Program-made: the position numbers and the translations under genes
Notes under the pieces: model-generated
What the model was told of the DNA's origin: nothing
The model's database searches: none
The model's input: the letters and a program-made list of their open reading frames with translations, nothing else
In this document: in pieces, positions 44,526-53,837 of the stretch
Position numbering within the stretch: position 1 is the first letter of the stretch
Layout of the letters: the number at the start of each line of letters is the position of its first letter
DNA from: Vibrio sp. YMD68
GTDB lineage: Bacteria > Pseudomonadota > Gammaproteobacteria > Enterobacterales > Vibrionaceae
Length of the DNA stretch: 64,000 bases
Assembly (NCBI RefSeq): GCF_029958905.1
Contig: NZ_CP124613.1
Coordinates: forward strand, 1,054,001 to 1,118,000
Direction of reading: 5' to 3'

Positions 44526-45314
44526 GTGAAAACGCTGAAACGATATCAATATGAAAGATACGCTGTGCTTTGTAACCTTTCCTATCGAAGAGTACTCAAA
44601 CAGAGTAATTACGGATTTTCACCCAAAGGCCAGCGGATCATCAATAATCGATTGGGGCAAACCTTTATACGAGTGCTTTGGCACAAAGACAGTGAAGAAG
44701 TCATTATTGTCATTAAAGGTTCTCACAACTTGTGGGATTGGCTACTCACAAGTTCAATATGGTTTAAACCCTGTGACTGTTTTGGCTTGCCCTATTCTAT
44801 TCACGCAGGGTTTCATTACCTTTTGTCTCAAGAAAGCCGTCCCAAATACAATCACGACTCATTGGGACTCTCTGTTTTTGACAGACTATTTCTGATCATT
44901 GAGCCGTTAATCCAACAAGGAAAACGGATATCAATAACCGGGCATTCTTCTGGAGGCGCGATTGGTTGTGTCATTGGAGACGCGATTGAAAAGAGGTTTC
45001 CTAAATCCATTAAGCGTATTGTTACTTTTGGCCAGCCAGCGATTGGAGGCCATGATTTCTCGCATAATTATGCACTTAAACACAAAACTTATCGAGTCTG
45101 TTGCGATCTCGATATTGTGACCTTTCTGCCTCCAGTACCTTACTTTTATCAACACGTTGGTAAACAGCTTTGGTTGTATAATGGCAAGATATATGAGAAT
45201 ACGCCCACCCTAATACGCTTGGTACGGTCTATCACTTCCTGGGTACTGAGGCCGTTTACTTATCACCTAATGAGTAAATACATTCGCAACAAAGACTATT
45301 TTGATGAACGTTGA
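44526..45314 (+). CDS. class 3 lipase-like alpha/beta hydrolase
   Basis: A 262-residue protein with the nucleophile elbow GHSSGG (in RISITGHSSGGAIG), and a later aspartate (CCDLDIVTFLPP) and histidine (YFYQHVG) in the order expected for a fungal-lipase-like fold. No signal peptide is seen, so it may be cytoplasmic. The start is GTG 44526 with no clear ribosome-binding site. Possible co-transcription with the preceding unknown gene. Substrate unknown. Confidence 0.75.
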   Translation: MKTLKRYQYERYAVLCNLSYRRVLKQSNYGFSPKGQRIINNRLGQTFIRVLWHKDSEEVIIVIKGSHNLWDWLLTSSIWFKPCDCFGLPYSIHAGFHYLLSQESRPKYNHDSLGLSVFDRLFLIIEPLIQQGKRISITGHSSGGAIGCVIGDAIEKRFPKSIKRIVTFGQPAIGGHDFSHNYALKHKTYRVCCDLDIVTFLPPVPYFYQHVGKQLWLYNGKIYENTPTLIRLVRSITSWVLRPFTYHLMSKYIRNKDYFDER

Positions 45315-45431
45315 AAAACTTGAGTTCTGTCTGAATTTTTATATATTAAACGATAGAATTTGAGTCACGCTCTCATTTGTTCACTAAACCAGTGTATCTA
45401 TCGCATTCAGTAATTATTATTCGATTACTCA

Positions 45432-46259
45432 ATGAGTACATTTCTTGTCACTTTGTATATAGGCTCTATGATCTTAACGACGAAAGCACAGTTTCTTCCT
45501 TTAATCTCCACGAATGAGAATGGTGAGTATGTAGCTCAATATTCTTGCTGGAGCTTAACCAGTGTTTTCCAACCGATCTTCGGTCGAAATGATCGCTTGG
45601 TTGGTGTCGAAGCTTTGATTCGCATCAATGACGACAAAGGGCAAGCGGTTCGGCCCGATCTGTTTTTCGGCTCTGATACTATTTCGACTAAAGATAAGAT
45701 TAATGTCGATAAATTGAGTCGAGTCATTCATATACGCAATTTTTCCATTTCAAAATATAAAGACTCATCGCTATTTTTAAACATTCTACCTAATGTCAGT
45801 GAGTACTTTGCTCTTGCCAACATCGAACATTGTCTCTTATCCAAACGGCTGAATGAGCTGGGCATTGACCGCTCTCAGATAGTAATGGAAATTATTGAGA
45901 TTAATGCAAACAATGAGCTTTTATTCGTTGAAGCGATCAAAAAGCTCTCTTCTGCAGGATACCGTATTGCGATTGATGACTTTGGGGCATGTGCTTCCAC
46001 ATCACAAAGGGTGACTGATGTAAAACCTGATATCGTTAAAATCGATAGAGAGTTACTGTTGGAGTATATGAGTGGTGACGCCAAGCGCCTTGATGAAGGC
46101 ATTGCCCTAGCGCGCTCTATTGGCGCTGAGGTTATCATTGAAGGCATTGAAACCTACGAGCAGTTAGAAGCGATGACAAAACTTGATTTGGATATGTTTC
46201 AAGGCTTTTACCTAGCGACCCCCAAGCCGATTCGTACCAGCGTTAAACATGTCATTTAA
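45432..46259 (+). CDS. EAL-domain cyclic-di-GMP phosphodiesterase
   Basis: A 275-residue protein made almost wholly of an EAL domain. Catalytic residues are present: the EAL glutamate in GVEALIRI, Asn in FLNILP, Glu in VMEIIE, both Asp in IDDFG, Lys in IVKIDREL, Glu in EGIET and the Gln in MFQGFYLA. It should hydrolyse cyclic di-GMP. There is no sensor domain; the first 40 residues are partly hydrophobic. Two starts (45432 and 45468) lack a strong ribosome-binding site, so its N-terminus is uncertain. Confidence 0.85.
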   Translation: MSTFLVTLYIGSMILTTKAQFLPLISTNENGEYVAQYSCWSLTSVFQPIFGRNDRLVGVEALIRINDDKGQAVRPDLFFGSDTISTKDKINVDKLSRVIHIRNFSISKYKDSSLFLNILPNVSEYFALANIEHCLLSKRLNELGIDRSQIVMEIIEINANNELLFVEAIKKLSSAGYRIAIDDFGACASTSQRVTDVKPDIVKIDRELLLEYMSGDAKRLDEGIALARSIGAEVIIEGIETYEQLEAMTKLDLDMFQGFYLATPKPIRTSVKHVI

Positions 46260-46352
46260 CATGCGCCTTTAGACCAAGCAATTTCTATTACTCAGCCTAT
46301 CTTTTTCGCTATCCATTCTCGCTGCTAAACAAATTCACCGAATTACATCTTA

Positions 46353-47003
46353 TCAATTTCCCTGCCTATAACCTGAGATATCACCCGATCGTTCAAGATA
46401 CAATACCGTCGCCGCTGTTCTAGAGGGTACTTTTAATTTTTTAAGTAAACTTTTCATGTGCACTTTAACTGTAGACTCTGAGATGAATAAACGATCCGCA
46501 ATTTGTTTGTTTCTAAAACCTTTTGCTACTTCTTGCAGGATTTGTTTCTCTCTCGCGGTAAGCTGAGAAAAAATATCGTCTTCGGAGTTGCGGCTAGAAA
46601 GATACCTTAACACTTCATCACTGTACGCTTTCTGACCTGTTGAAGCTTGCTTTAGCAAAGCGATCAGGTCGTCTGGCTCAGTGTCTTTTAGTAGATACCC
46701 ATCGGCCCCTGCATTGATTATTGCTTCAATGTCAGAGCCATTATCCGAAACGGTTAGAATCACGATGACAGCTGTCGCGCCATCGGCTCTCAACGCTTTC
46801 AACGTATCTAATCCGGACATCCCTTTCATATTCAAATCAAGCAAAATAAGATCGGGGTCGATTTCGTGCGCTTTAGCGATTGCATCAGCGCCATTGCTTG
46901 CTTCAGCAATGACATCAAACTCATCTTCAAAGCTCAGTAATTGACTGATTCCCCGACGCATTAACGGATGATCATCCACCAGCATGACTTTACAATTTGT
47001 CAA
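46353..47003 (-). CDS. narP: response regulator NarP
   Basis: A 216-residue NarL/FixJ regulator. The receiver (1-120) has DDHPLMRRG and the phosphoacceptor Asp in DLILLDLNMKG. A LuxR-type helix-turn-helix follows (150-215, with LTAREKQILQEVAKGFRNKQIADRLFISESTVKVHMK split by the recognition helix). With narQ beginning 11 bases upstream on the same strand and the nap operon next to it, it should activate nap in the presence of nitrate or nitrite. Confidence 0.92.
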   Translation of the reverse strand: MTNCKVMLVDDHPLMRRGISQLLSFEDEFDVIAEASNGADAIAKAHEIDPDLILLDLNMKGMSGLDTLKALRADGATAVIVILTVSDNGSDIEAIINAGADGYLLKDTEPDDLIALLKQASTGQKAYSDEVLRYLSSRNSEDDIFSQLTAREKQILQEVAKGFRNKQIADRLFISESTVKVHMKSLLKKLKVPSRTAATVLYLERSGDISGYRQGN

Positions 47004-47014
47004 AATTTATACCC

Positions 47015-48715
47015 TTAAGATCGTTGATAGGTAAGAACAACGGCACACCCTTTCGGGCGAATAGATCTGACTTCTAAATGACCATTAAGGCGAGAAGCCC
47101 GCTCATGCATAATGGCCATTCCATAATGATTTAATTTTTCGATATCCTTGTCATAGCCAATACCATCATCAGTAATAGATACCGTCACTGTGTTGTCTTG
47201 TTCTATACACTCCACATCAATTTTGGTCGCGTGCGCATGCTTAATAGAATTTAGCGTCGCTTCACGTATCAATTGAATAAGATGCACTTGCTGATTAGCT
47301 TCTAGCTCAATCGTTGATAATTGGTTATCAAGATGAATCTTTGCATCTGTTTGCTCACCAAGTTGAACCAACATTTCTTGTAAAGCAAGACCGAAGCTGC
47401 CTTCGTTGAGCGTCAACCGAAATGTCGTTAGAAGCTCTCTAAGCTGAGTGTACGCGTCAGAAACCCCTGAATGTAATTCACTGATCACGGCATTTATGTT
47501 GTCAGTATGTGGGTTAGGATCTTGCTTAGCGAGTACTTTCTTCAACAGTGTGACCTGAATTTTGAGGTAAGACAGGGATTGAGCTAAAGAATCATGGAGT
47601 TCTCGTGCAATTGTCGCGCGCTCTTCCATAATAAGCAGCTGCTCAGATTGCTGCTGAGCCTGATTATAATAAATAGCTCGAGACAAGATATGCACGAAGT
47701 TATCAATTAAGGCTTGATCTGGACAAGGTAACTCACTTTGCCAATAAAAAGTGCCTAAATCAACACCGTCTAACTGCAATGATTTTCGCTTACAGTCAGA
47801 ACAGCTGATGTTTCCTGCTTCCAACACATCATTTCTTTCACCTGCTTGGCTGATTTCTAATCTAACGCCCTTTATGCCCTCAATATTTGAGATTTGAGAC
47901 AGTATCGCCTCAAAATTTTCATGAGTAATTCTTGAAGCGGTCAATTCTTGCGAGGATTTATACAATACTTCTAGCGACAAGTTAGCATGCTGCAATTTGT
48001 GCGTTTTCTCGTTGACCGCCTTTTCTAATCCCTTATAAAGGCTATCTAGATCAATCGCCATCTGGTTAAACGCGCGATTCAAAATGCCCATTTCATTTTT
48101 TCCAGAGCCATCAAGTAGCACGTTAAAGGTGCGATTTTTTATCTGTTCACTTGCACTGACCAATGAATGCAATGGTCGAACAATTTCCTTGCGTACATAC
48201 CGCACCACAAACACACTAACGAGAAAAATCGAGCTTAAGCCAAGCCCACCAACCCAAGCCAGAATAATGAGTTTACGCTCTGAAAACGTTTGTAATTTAT
48301 AGACAAAGTCATCAATTTGCGACACAAACTGTTCAAGCGCAGTTGCATACTCTTTGTGATCATCACTGTTAAGAATGGTTTTTAGCTGGTGCCAACGGGA
48401 AGTTAACCGATAATAATCTTGGGTGATGTCGTCGGGCACATAAAATTTCTGCAACTGCTTCATCGACGGAGAATAAATAGAGCGCTCAAACTGATCGATG
48501 TGTGCTAAAAATTCATTAGAATCCGTTTCTATATCGTAACCTAATCGATAGCTTTGCATTCGCATTGAACCGGCTACGTTGATCGCTTCGGCATCATTGA
48601 TGCTCGACGCTAAAGTCACAATCGCTAAATTGGTTGTCACGAGCGATAAAAGCACTATCAACAACATAGACTTTGCGATTGTTTTTGTGACTGAATGTTT
48701 AACCCTTTTAGGCAA
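47015..48715 (-). CDS. narQ: nitrate/nitrite sensor kinase NarQ
   Basis: A 566-residue sensor. Two membrane segments (about 15-37 and 150-170) flank a periplasmic helix bundle that carries the nitrate-binding P box (INVAGSMRMQSYRLGYD). A HAMP, a cysteine-containing middle region (CSDCKRKS) and a HisKA_3 kinase with the histidine in ARELHDSLAQSLSYLK follow. The ATPase ends with DDGIGYD. It precedes narP by 11 bases. Its promoter is shared with napF in a 241-base region. Confidence 0.92.
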   Translation of the reverse strand: MPKRVKHSVTKTIAKSMLLIVLLSLVTTNLAIVTLASSINDAEAINVAGSMRMQSYRLGYDIETDSNEFLAHIDQFERSIYSPSMKQLQKFYVPDDITQDYYRLTSRWHQLKTILNSDDHKEYATALEQFVSQIDDFVYKLQTFSERKLIILAWVGGLGLSSIFLVSVFVVRYVRKEIVRPLHSLVSASEQIKNRTFNVLLDGSGKNEMGILNRAFNQMAIDLDSLYKGLEKAVNEKTHKLQHANLSLEVLYKSSQELTASRITHENFEAILSQISNIEGIKGVRLEISQAGERNDVLEAGNISCSDCKRKSLQLDGVDLGTFYWQSELPCPDQALIDNFVHILSRAIYYNQAQQQSEQLLIMEERATIARELHDSLAQSLSYLKIQVTLLKKVLAKQDPNPHTDNINAVISELHSGVSDAYTQLRELLTTFRLTLNEGSFGLALQEMLVQLGEQTDAKIHLDNQLSTIELEANQQVHLIQLIREATLNSIKHAHATKIDVECIEQDNTVTVSITDDGIGYDKDIEKLNHYGMAIMHERASRLNGHLEVRSIRPKGCAVVLTYQRS

Positions 48716-48804
48716 ACCGGCTTCCTTTTGTCGTAAACATGCTCCCCCTACTCTACCTCATTTACTTCCTAGCATGAATATGTGACCTAACGCCTTACGA
48801 TATA

Positions 48805-48818
48805 TTGATCTAAAACAT
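48805..48818. promoter_or_regulatory. possible FNR site near napF
   Basis: TTGAT-CTAA-AACAT matches FNR at 8 of 10 positions. A second match, TTGAT-GTTG-ATGAA (48929-48942, 9 of 10), lies too close to the napF start to act as a normal activating site. Low weight. Confidence 0.25.
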
Positions 48819-48832
48819 GAAAGCCCACCAAT

Positions 48833-48848
48833 TAACCCCTTATAGGTA
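48833..48848. promoter_or_regulatory. NarP 7-2-7 site in the narQ-napF region
   Basis: TAACCCC-TT-ATAGGTA fits the inverted-heptamer NarP/NarL consensus TACYYMT-N2-AKRKGTA at 12 of 14 positions, with the right half perfect. It is about 110 bases before napF, in the spacer shared with narQ. Confidence 0.55.
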
Positions 48849-48956
48849 TTTATTCAACACCCTCAAAAACTACAATTTATGTACAGATAAATACTGTTTG
48901 TTAACAGCGATAGTCAACGAGTTTTATATTGATGTTGATGAATATTGAGGCGCCAA

Positions 48957-49451
48957 GTGGTCAACCTTTCAAGAAGACGATTATTTTCCAGAGCAACAAA
49001 TGACGATGACTCACTTCGACTTCCCTGGTTAACCAGTGTCGATGGTTTTATTCAAGACTGCACGCGCTGCGGAAAATGCATTGAAGCCTGTGAAAATAAG
49101 ATCATTGAAAAAGGCGATGGTGGCTTTCCTACGGTTAACTTTTCGATCGATGAATGTACGTTTTGCTATCAATGTGCTGAAACCTGTCCTGAACCCCTAT
49201 TTGAACGTCAAGAGAGCACACCATGGTTGGCCGAAATAACCATTAATAACCAATGTTTAGCGTACAACAACGTTGAATGCAGAAGTTGCAGTGATGTGTG
49301 TGACGCTATGGTCATAAAATTTACACCAGAATTGGGAAAAGTAGCACAGCCCAAATTAGAACTTGATGAATGTACGGGTTGTGGCGCCTGTGTTTCCGTT
49401 TGCCCGACCTCGGCCATCAAAGTAAGCAATGTCAAAAACAATGAGAGATAA
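48957..49451 (+). CDS. napF: ferredoxin-type protein NapF
   Basis: About 164 residues with several cysteine motifs for 4Fe-4S clusters: CTRCGKCIEACENK, CTFCYQCAETCPEP, CRSCSDVC and CTGCGACVSVCP. NapF assists NapA cofactor maturation in the cytoplasm. The GTG at 48957 is favoured over the TTG at 48945 because TGAGG lies six bases upstream and the protein then begins VNLSRRRLF, as usual. It leads the nap operon. Confidence 0.88.
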   Translation: MVNLSRRRLFSRATNDDDSLRLPWLTSVDGFIQDCTRCGKCIEACENKIIEKGDGGFPTVNFSIDECTFCYQCAETCPEPLFERQESTPWLAEITINNQCLAYNNVECRSCSDVCDAMVIKFTPELGKVAQPKLELDECTGCGACVSVCPTSAIKVSNVKNNER

Positions 49452-49453
49452 CT

Positions 49454-49771
49454 ATGACATTTAATATGGCACTAAATGAAGTGCACATTTCAAGTTTAGT
49501 GGTTCACGTTGCCCCTGTGCATTTAGACACCATTAAAACTCAGATCGCCGAGTTCGAGAACGCTGAGATTTATGGCGACAGCGCGGAAGGGAAAATCATT
49601 GTGGTTTTAGAAACTGAAAACCAAGGATTTGTCACAGATACCATCGACGCAATTAACAACTTACCAAACGTTCTAGGCACAGCATTGGTGTATCACCAAA
49701 TAGAACAAGACCTAGACGATATGAATATGGACACCGGAACTAACCATTCCCACACTGAGGGTGAAGTATGA
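49454..49771 (+). CDS. napD: chaperone NapD
   Basis: A 105-residue NapA-specific chaperone that binds the twin-arginine signal of NapA and holds it until the cofactors are in. The ferredoxin-like fold is visible in [16 protein letters not shown] and [11 protein letters not shown]. The start is two bases after napF and its end overlaps napA by four bases. Confidence 0.88.
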   Translation: MTFNMALNEVHISSLVVHVAPVHLDTIKTQIAEFENAEIYGDSAEGKIIVVLETENQGFVTDTIDAINNLPNVLGTALVYHQIEQDLDDMNMDTGTNHSHTEGEV

Positions 49772-52254
49772 AAATGACAAGACGCGCGTTTGTGAAGGCA
49801 AACGCAGCAGCATCAGCCGCTGCCGTAGCGGGCGTAACATTGCCAGCGACCGCAACCAACCTGATTGCTAGCTCGGATCAAACTAAAATCACATGGGATA
49901 AAGCACCTTGTCGTTTTTGTGGTACTGGCTGCTCAGTCCTTGTAGGGACTCAAAACGGTAAAGTTGTTGCCACACAAGGGGATCCGGAGTCTCCGGTAAA
50001 CAAAGGTTTAAACTGCATTAAAGGGTATTTCCTTTCAAAAATCATGTACGGAAAAGACCGTTTAGAGCAGCCATTACTCCGTATGAAAGACGGGAAATAC
50101 GATAAGAATGGTGATTTTACGCCTGTCTCATGGGATCAAGCGTTTGATACGATGGCAGATAAATGGAAACAAGCACTGAAGGACAAAGGCCCAACAAGTG
50201 TCGGTATGTTTGGTTCAGGCCAATGGACGGTCATGGAAGGGTATGCGGCCGCAAAAATGATGAAAGCGGGCCTTCGCTCTAACAACATTGACCCTAATGC
50301 TCGTCACTGCATGGCGTCAGCCGTCGTCGGTTTTATGCGTACGTTTGGTATTGATGAGCCAATGGGTTGTTATGACGATTTTGAACATGCAGATTCCTTT
50401 GTACTTTGGGGCTCTAACATGGCAGAAATGCACCCCGTACTTTGGACACGTATTACAGACCGCCGCCTCAGCCACCCTCACGTTAAAGTCAACGTCCTCT
50501 CGACCTATTATCACCGCTCTTTTGAACTGGCTGATCAAGGTTACATTTTCGAACCACAAAGTGATTTGGCGATTGCCAACTTTATTGCCAATTACATCAT
50601 CGAAAACGACGCGGTTAACTGGGATTTTGTCAACAAACATACCAACTTTAAGCAGGCCAAAACAGACATCGGCTATGGGTTGCGCGATGATGACCCTATT
50701 CAAATGAAGGCTGAAAACCCGAACTCTGGCGAAATGTTACCGCTTGATTTTGAAGGCTATAAAGCATCGGTTGCACCTTATACCGCTGAAAAAGCATCCG
50801 AAATTTCAGGCGTGCCAGTAGAAAGCCTCATTACATTAGCCAAACAGTATGCAGATCCAAACACCAAGGTAATGTCACTTTGGACGATGGGCATGAACCA
50901 ACATACGCGTGGTGTATGGATGAACAGTTTGGTTTATAACATCCACCTTCTCACGGGTAAAATAGCCACACCGGGTAACAGTCCTTTCTCATTAACAGGT
51001 CAACCATCCGCCTGTGGTACAGCTCGTGAAGTCGGTACATTTGCTCATCGTTTACCGGCAGATATGGTTGTTGCGAACCCGAAACACCGTAAAATCGCAG
51101 AAGGCATTTGGAACATCCCTGACGGTGTGATCCCTCCAAAGCCTGGGTTCCACGCTGTTCTTCAAGATCGCATGCTAAATGATGGAAAACTGAACGCTTA
51201 TTGGGTGATGTGTAATAACAACCTACAAGCAGGGCCCAATATTAATGGTGAACGTCTTCCTGGTTACCGTAATCCTGAAAACTTCATCGTCTGCTCAGAC
51301 CCATACCCAACCGCCACCGCACAAGCGGCTGACCTGATTCTTCCTACCGCAATGTGGATTGAAAAAGAAGGCGCTTATGGAAATGCCGAAAGACGCACTC
51401 AAGCCTGGTATCAACAAGTGGACACGGTAGGCGAAGCTAAGTCTGACTTGTGGCAAATCATGGAGTTTTCAAAACGCTTCAAGATGGAAGAAGTCTGGAC
51501 AGAAGAGATGCTCGCCGCTGCGCCTCAGTACCGCGGTAAAACCATGTACGACATGCTGTTTGCCAATGGACAAGTTGATAAGTTCCCAATCGAAGAAGCG
51601 CGTGAGCTAAACGACGATGCGCACCACTTTGGCTACTACGTTCAAAAAGGCTTATTTGAAGAATACGCAGAGTTTGGTCGCGGACATGGTCACGATTTAG
51701 CTCCATACGATACCTATCATGAGTCACGTGGCCTTCGTTGGCCTGTTGTTAATGGTGAAGAGACGCTTTGGCGCTACAAAGAAGGCTCCGATCCTTATGC
51801 GAAAAAAGGCTCTGGCTGGGATTTCTACGGTAAGCCCGATGGGAAAGCGCTGATTATCTCCGCACCGTTTGAACCTGCACCTGAGCACCCTGATTCCGAG
51901 TTTGATCTTTGGTTGTGTACAGGGCGTGTTCTTGAACACTGGCACACAGGCACCATGACTCGCCGAGTCCCTGAACTTTATAAAGCGGTGCCTGATGCTC
52001 TGTGCTACATCCACCCTGATGACGCAAAAGAGCGAGGATTGCGCAGAGGCGATGAAGTGCTCATGGAAAACAAACGCGGCGAAGTACGCGTGCGTGTTGA
52101 AACTCGCGGTCGAAACCGTCCTCCAAAAGGGTTGGTCTTCGTACCTTTCTTTGACGCACGAATTCTCATTAACAAACTGATCTTAGATGCGACAGATCCA
52201 CTGTCAAAACAGACTGACTTTAAAAAATGCCCAGTCAAGATCACCAAAATTTAA
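49768..52254 (+). CDS. napA: periplasmic nitrate reductase catalytic subunit NapA
   Basis: An 828-residue molybdenum enzyme that reduces nitrate to nitrite in the periplasm. It has a twin-arginine signal ([16 protein letters not shown]), one 4Fe-4S binding set ([10 protein letters not shown] with the fourth cysteine in GLNCIKG), and the Mo-ligating cysteine in ARHCMASAV. Molybdopterin-binding blocks run to the C-terminus. GAGGG precedes the ATG. It starts inside the napD stop and is followed by a 166-base gap with a hairpin before napB. Confidence 0.96.
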   Translation: MKMTRRAFVKANAAASAAAVAGVTLPATATNLIASSDQTKITWDKAPCRFCGTGCSVLVGTQNGKVVATQGDPESPVNKGLNCIKGYFLSKIMYGKDRLEQPLLRMKDGKYDKNGDFTPVSWDQAFDTMADKWKQALKDKGPTSVGMFGSGQWTVMEGYAAAKMMKAGLRSNNIDPNARHCMASAVVGFMRTFGIDEPMGCYDDFEHADSFVLWGSNMAEMHPVLWTRITDRRLSHPHVKVNVLSTYYHRSFELADQGYIFEPQSDLAIANFIANYIIENDAVNWDFVNKHTNFKQAKTDIGYGLRDDDPIQMKAENPNSGEMLPLDFEGYKASVAPYTAEKASEISGVPVESLITLAKQYADPNTKVMSLWTMGMNQHTRGVWMNSLVYNIHLLTGKIATPGNSPFSLTGQPSACGTAREVGTFAHRLPADMVVANPKHRKIAEGIWNIPDGVIPPKPGFHAVLQDRMLNDGKLNAYWVMCNNNLQAGPNINGERLPGYRNPENFIVCSDPYPTATAQAADLILPTAMWIEKEGAYGNAERRTQAWYQQVDTVGEAKSDLWQIMEFSKRFKMEEVWTEEMLAAAPQYRGKTMYDMLFANGQVDKFPIEEARELNDDAHHFGYYVQKGLFEEYAEFGRGHGHDLAPYDTYHESRGLRWPVVNGEETLWRYKEGSDPYAKKGSGWDFYGKPDGKALIISAPFEPAPEHPDSEFDLWLCTGRVLEHWHTGTMTRRVPELYKAVPDALCYIHPDDAKERGLRRGDEVLMENKRGEVRVRVETRGRNRPPKGLVFVPFFDARILINKLILDATDPLSKQTDFKKCPVKITKI

Positions 52255-52352
52255 TCGTTGGTCATAGGTTTCTTGATTGGTCATAGGTTTTGTAATTGCT
52301 AGTGGGCTTCTTGTTGAATCACAGGCCCCTACCTCGAGAATTTAGAACGAAT

Positions 52353-52385
52353 GGCAGTTATTACTTTTTACAACCGATAACTGCC
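52353..52385 (+). promoter_or_regulatory. hairpin in the napA-napB gap
   Basis: GGCAGTTAT/ATAACTGCC forms a perfect 9-bp stem with a 15-base loop, 36 bases before napB. It has no T tract. A two-copy repeat (TTGGTCATAGGTTT, 52258 and 52277) lies just after napA. It may set the ratio of NapA to NapB. Confidence 0.45.
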
Positions 52386-52420
52386 TATCAAAGAATTAGC
52401 CATTAGGCGGAGAAATTAAC

Positions 52421-52876
52421 ATGAAAAAACTGATTATCGCTTTACTGTCAGTTGGTGCGGTATTAACTGGTATCGCTCAAGCAGAAACGGATAACCCGGG
52501 TGGGATTGGTGGCGTTGAATCACTGCGTGGCGCAAGTGAATTAGAAGCAACACGGCCGGCAGATGATTTTAAAAAATATCCAAAAGAGCAGGTTTTAGAT
52601 AGCGAATACGTGTACCAACCCCCTCTTGTACCTCACTCGATCAGAGGTTACGAAGTGTCTCTTAATGCGAACAAATGTTTAGCATGCCATAGCTGGAAAA
52701 ATGCAAAAGAGATGGGCGCAACAAAAATCAGTGTGACTCACTATGTCAATCGTGAAGATGCCGTATTAGCCGACGTATCACCTCGTCGCTATTTCTGTCT
52801 TCAGTGCCACGTTCCTCAAGCCGCAGCTAAACCGTTGGTTGAAAATGAATTTAAACCTGTTGATTCGTTGCGTTAA
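52421..52876 (+). CDS. napB: nitrate reductase cytochrome c subunit NapB
   Basis: A 151-residue periplasmic dihaem cytochrome c that passes electrons to NapA. Signal peptide MKKLIIALLSVGAVLTGIAQA. Haem motifs CLACH and CLQCH, with the expected spacing. Follows napA after a 166-base gap. Confidence 0.93.
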   Translation: MKKLIIALLSVGAVLTGIAQAETDNPGGIGGVESLRGASELEATRPADDFKKYPKEQVLDSEYVYQPPLVPHSIRGYEVSLNANKCLACHSWKNAKEMGATKISVTHYVNREDAVLADVSPRRYFCLQCHVPQAAAKPLVENEFKPVDSLR

Positions 52877-52906
52877 TCGTAGCCGAAGTAATAGAGAGGC
52901 TATAAT

Positions 52907-53485
52907 ATGAAATTACTTAAAGCGTTTTGGAAACGCCTATCGAGCCCTAGTAAAGCCGCCGTTGGCGTTGTTTTATTCATGGGTTTTGCAGGTGGTTTAC
53001 TTTTCTGGGGAGCGTTTAATACGGGGATGGAAGCCACCAACTCTGAGGAATTCTGCTCAGGTTGCCACGCACCTATCGTTAAAGAGATTCAAGAAACGAT
53101 TCACTACTCAAACCGTTCGGGTGTACGGGCAATTTGTTCTGATTGTCATGTACCTCATGAGTGGACCGATAAAATCGTTCGTAAAGTTCAAGCATCGAAA
53201 GAGCTTTTTGCTCACTATGTCCTCGACACTATCGGGACACAAGAAAAGTTTGAAGCAAGGCGGGGTCACCTGGCTGAACGAGAATGGGCCAGACTAAAAG
53301 GCAACGATTCTTTGGAATGTCGTAATTGTCACGAATTTGAGTTTATGGATTTTTCAGAACAAAATTCTCGCAGTGCTAAACAGCATTCCACCGCACTCGC
53401 CTCTGGCGACAAAACGTGTGTTGATTGCCACAAAGGTATCGCACACAAACTGCCAGACATGCATGGTGTCGAAGGCTGGCAATAA
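52907..53485 (+). CDS. napC: tetrahaem cytochrome c NapC
   Basis: A 192-residue membrane-anchored quinol dehydrogenase of the NapC/NirT family. One N-terminal span (about 14-35) and four haem motifs: CSGCH, CSDCH, CRNCH and CVDCH. It should pass electrons from menaquinol to NapB. There is no napG/H in the operon, so NapC is the only visible quinol route here. Confidence 0.94.
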   Translation: MKLLKAFWKRLSSPSKAAVGVVLFMGFAGGLLFWGAFNTGMEATNSEEFCSGCHAPIVKEIQETIHYSNRSGVRAICSDCHVPHEWTDKIVRKVQASKELFAHYVLDTIGTQEKFEARRGHLAEREWARLKGNDSLECRNCHEFEFMDFSEQNSRSAKQHSTALASGDKTCVDCHKGIAHKLPDMHGVEGWQ

Positions 53486-53495
53486 GGAGCAGAAT

Positions 53496-53630
53496 ATGAG
53501 TACATTTGAATCTGTGATTTGGCACATTCTAGGCTATAGTGCGATGCCAGTAATCATACTAGGTGGTTTCATTGGTGTGGCCGCGGTAAGCATATGGCTA
53601 CTGTCGTTAGGTAAAGATAAAGAAGTCTAG
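53496..53630 (+). CDS. 44-residue membrane protein at the end of the nap operon (TIGR02808-like)
   Basis: MSTFESVIWHILGYSAMP begins a short protein whose remainder is one hydrophobic span (VIILGGFIGVAAVSIWLLSL) with a charged tail KDKEV. AAGGAG lies about seven bases upstream of the ATG. It is 10 bases after napC and before the terminator, so it is the last nap gene. It resembles the very short family TIGR02808, which I recall from nap operons of Vibrio and Shewanella. Function unknown. Confidence 0.8.
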   Translation: MSTFESVIWHILGYSAMPVIILGGFIGVAAVSIWLLSLGKDKEV

Positions 53631-53650
53631 CCTCGATTCGACCAACAATA

Positions 53651-53676
53651 AAAAAGCCACCAGACGGTGGCTTTTT
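53651..53676 (+). terminator. intrinsic terminator of the nap operon
   Basis: GCCACC/GGTGGC with loop AGAC, A5 before and T5 after. It can also serve galE on the other strand, since A and T tracts flank both sides. Confidence 0.9.
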
Positions 53677-53773
53677 GCTGAATGGCCTAGATCTCTCGGC
53701 GACTTTACTTTTAGCCACTTTACTTCCGAGTCACGTTTTTATTGCTGATCCACTTTACTGCTGAGTCACTTTA

Positions 53774-53837
53774 TTACTTGGAAAACTTGTTACCTACAAA
53801 ACCTGTCACCTGGAAAACCTGTTACCTGGAAAGCTTT
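53774..53837. repeat. four 16-bp tandem repeats abutting the galE stop
   Basis: Unit close to TTACCTGGAAAACCTG, four degenerate copies, the last overlapping the galE stop codon by two bases. A looser repeat with CCACTTTACT is just before it. Confidence 0.8.
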
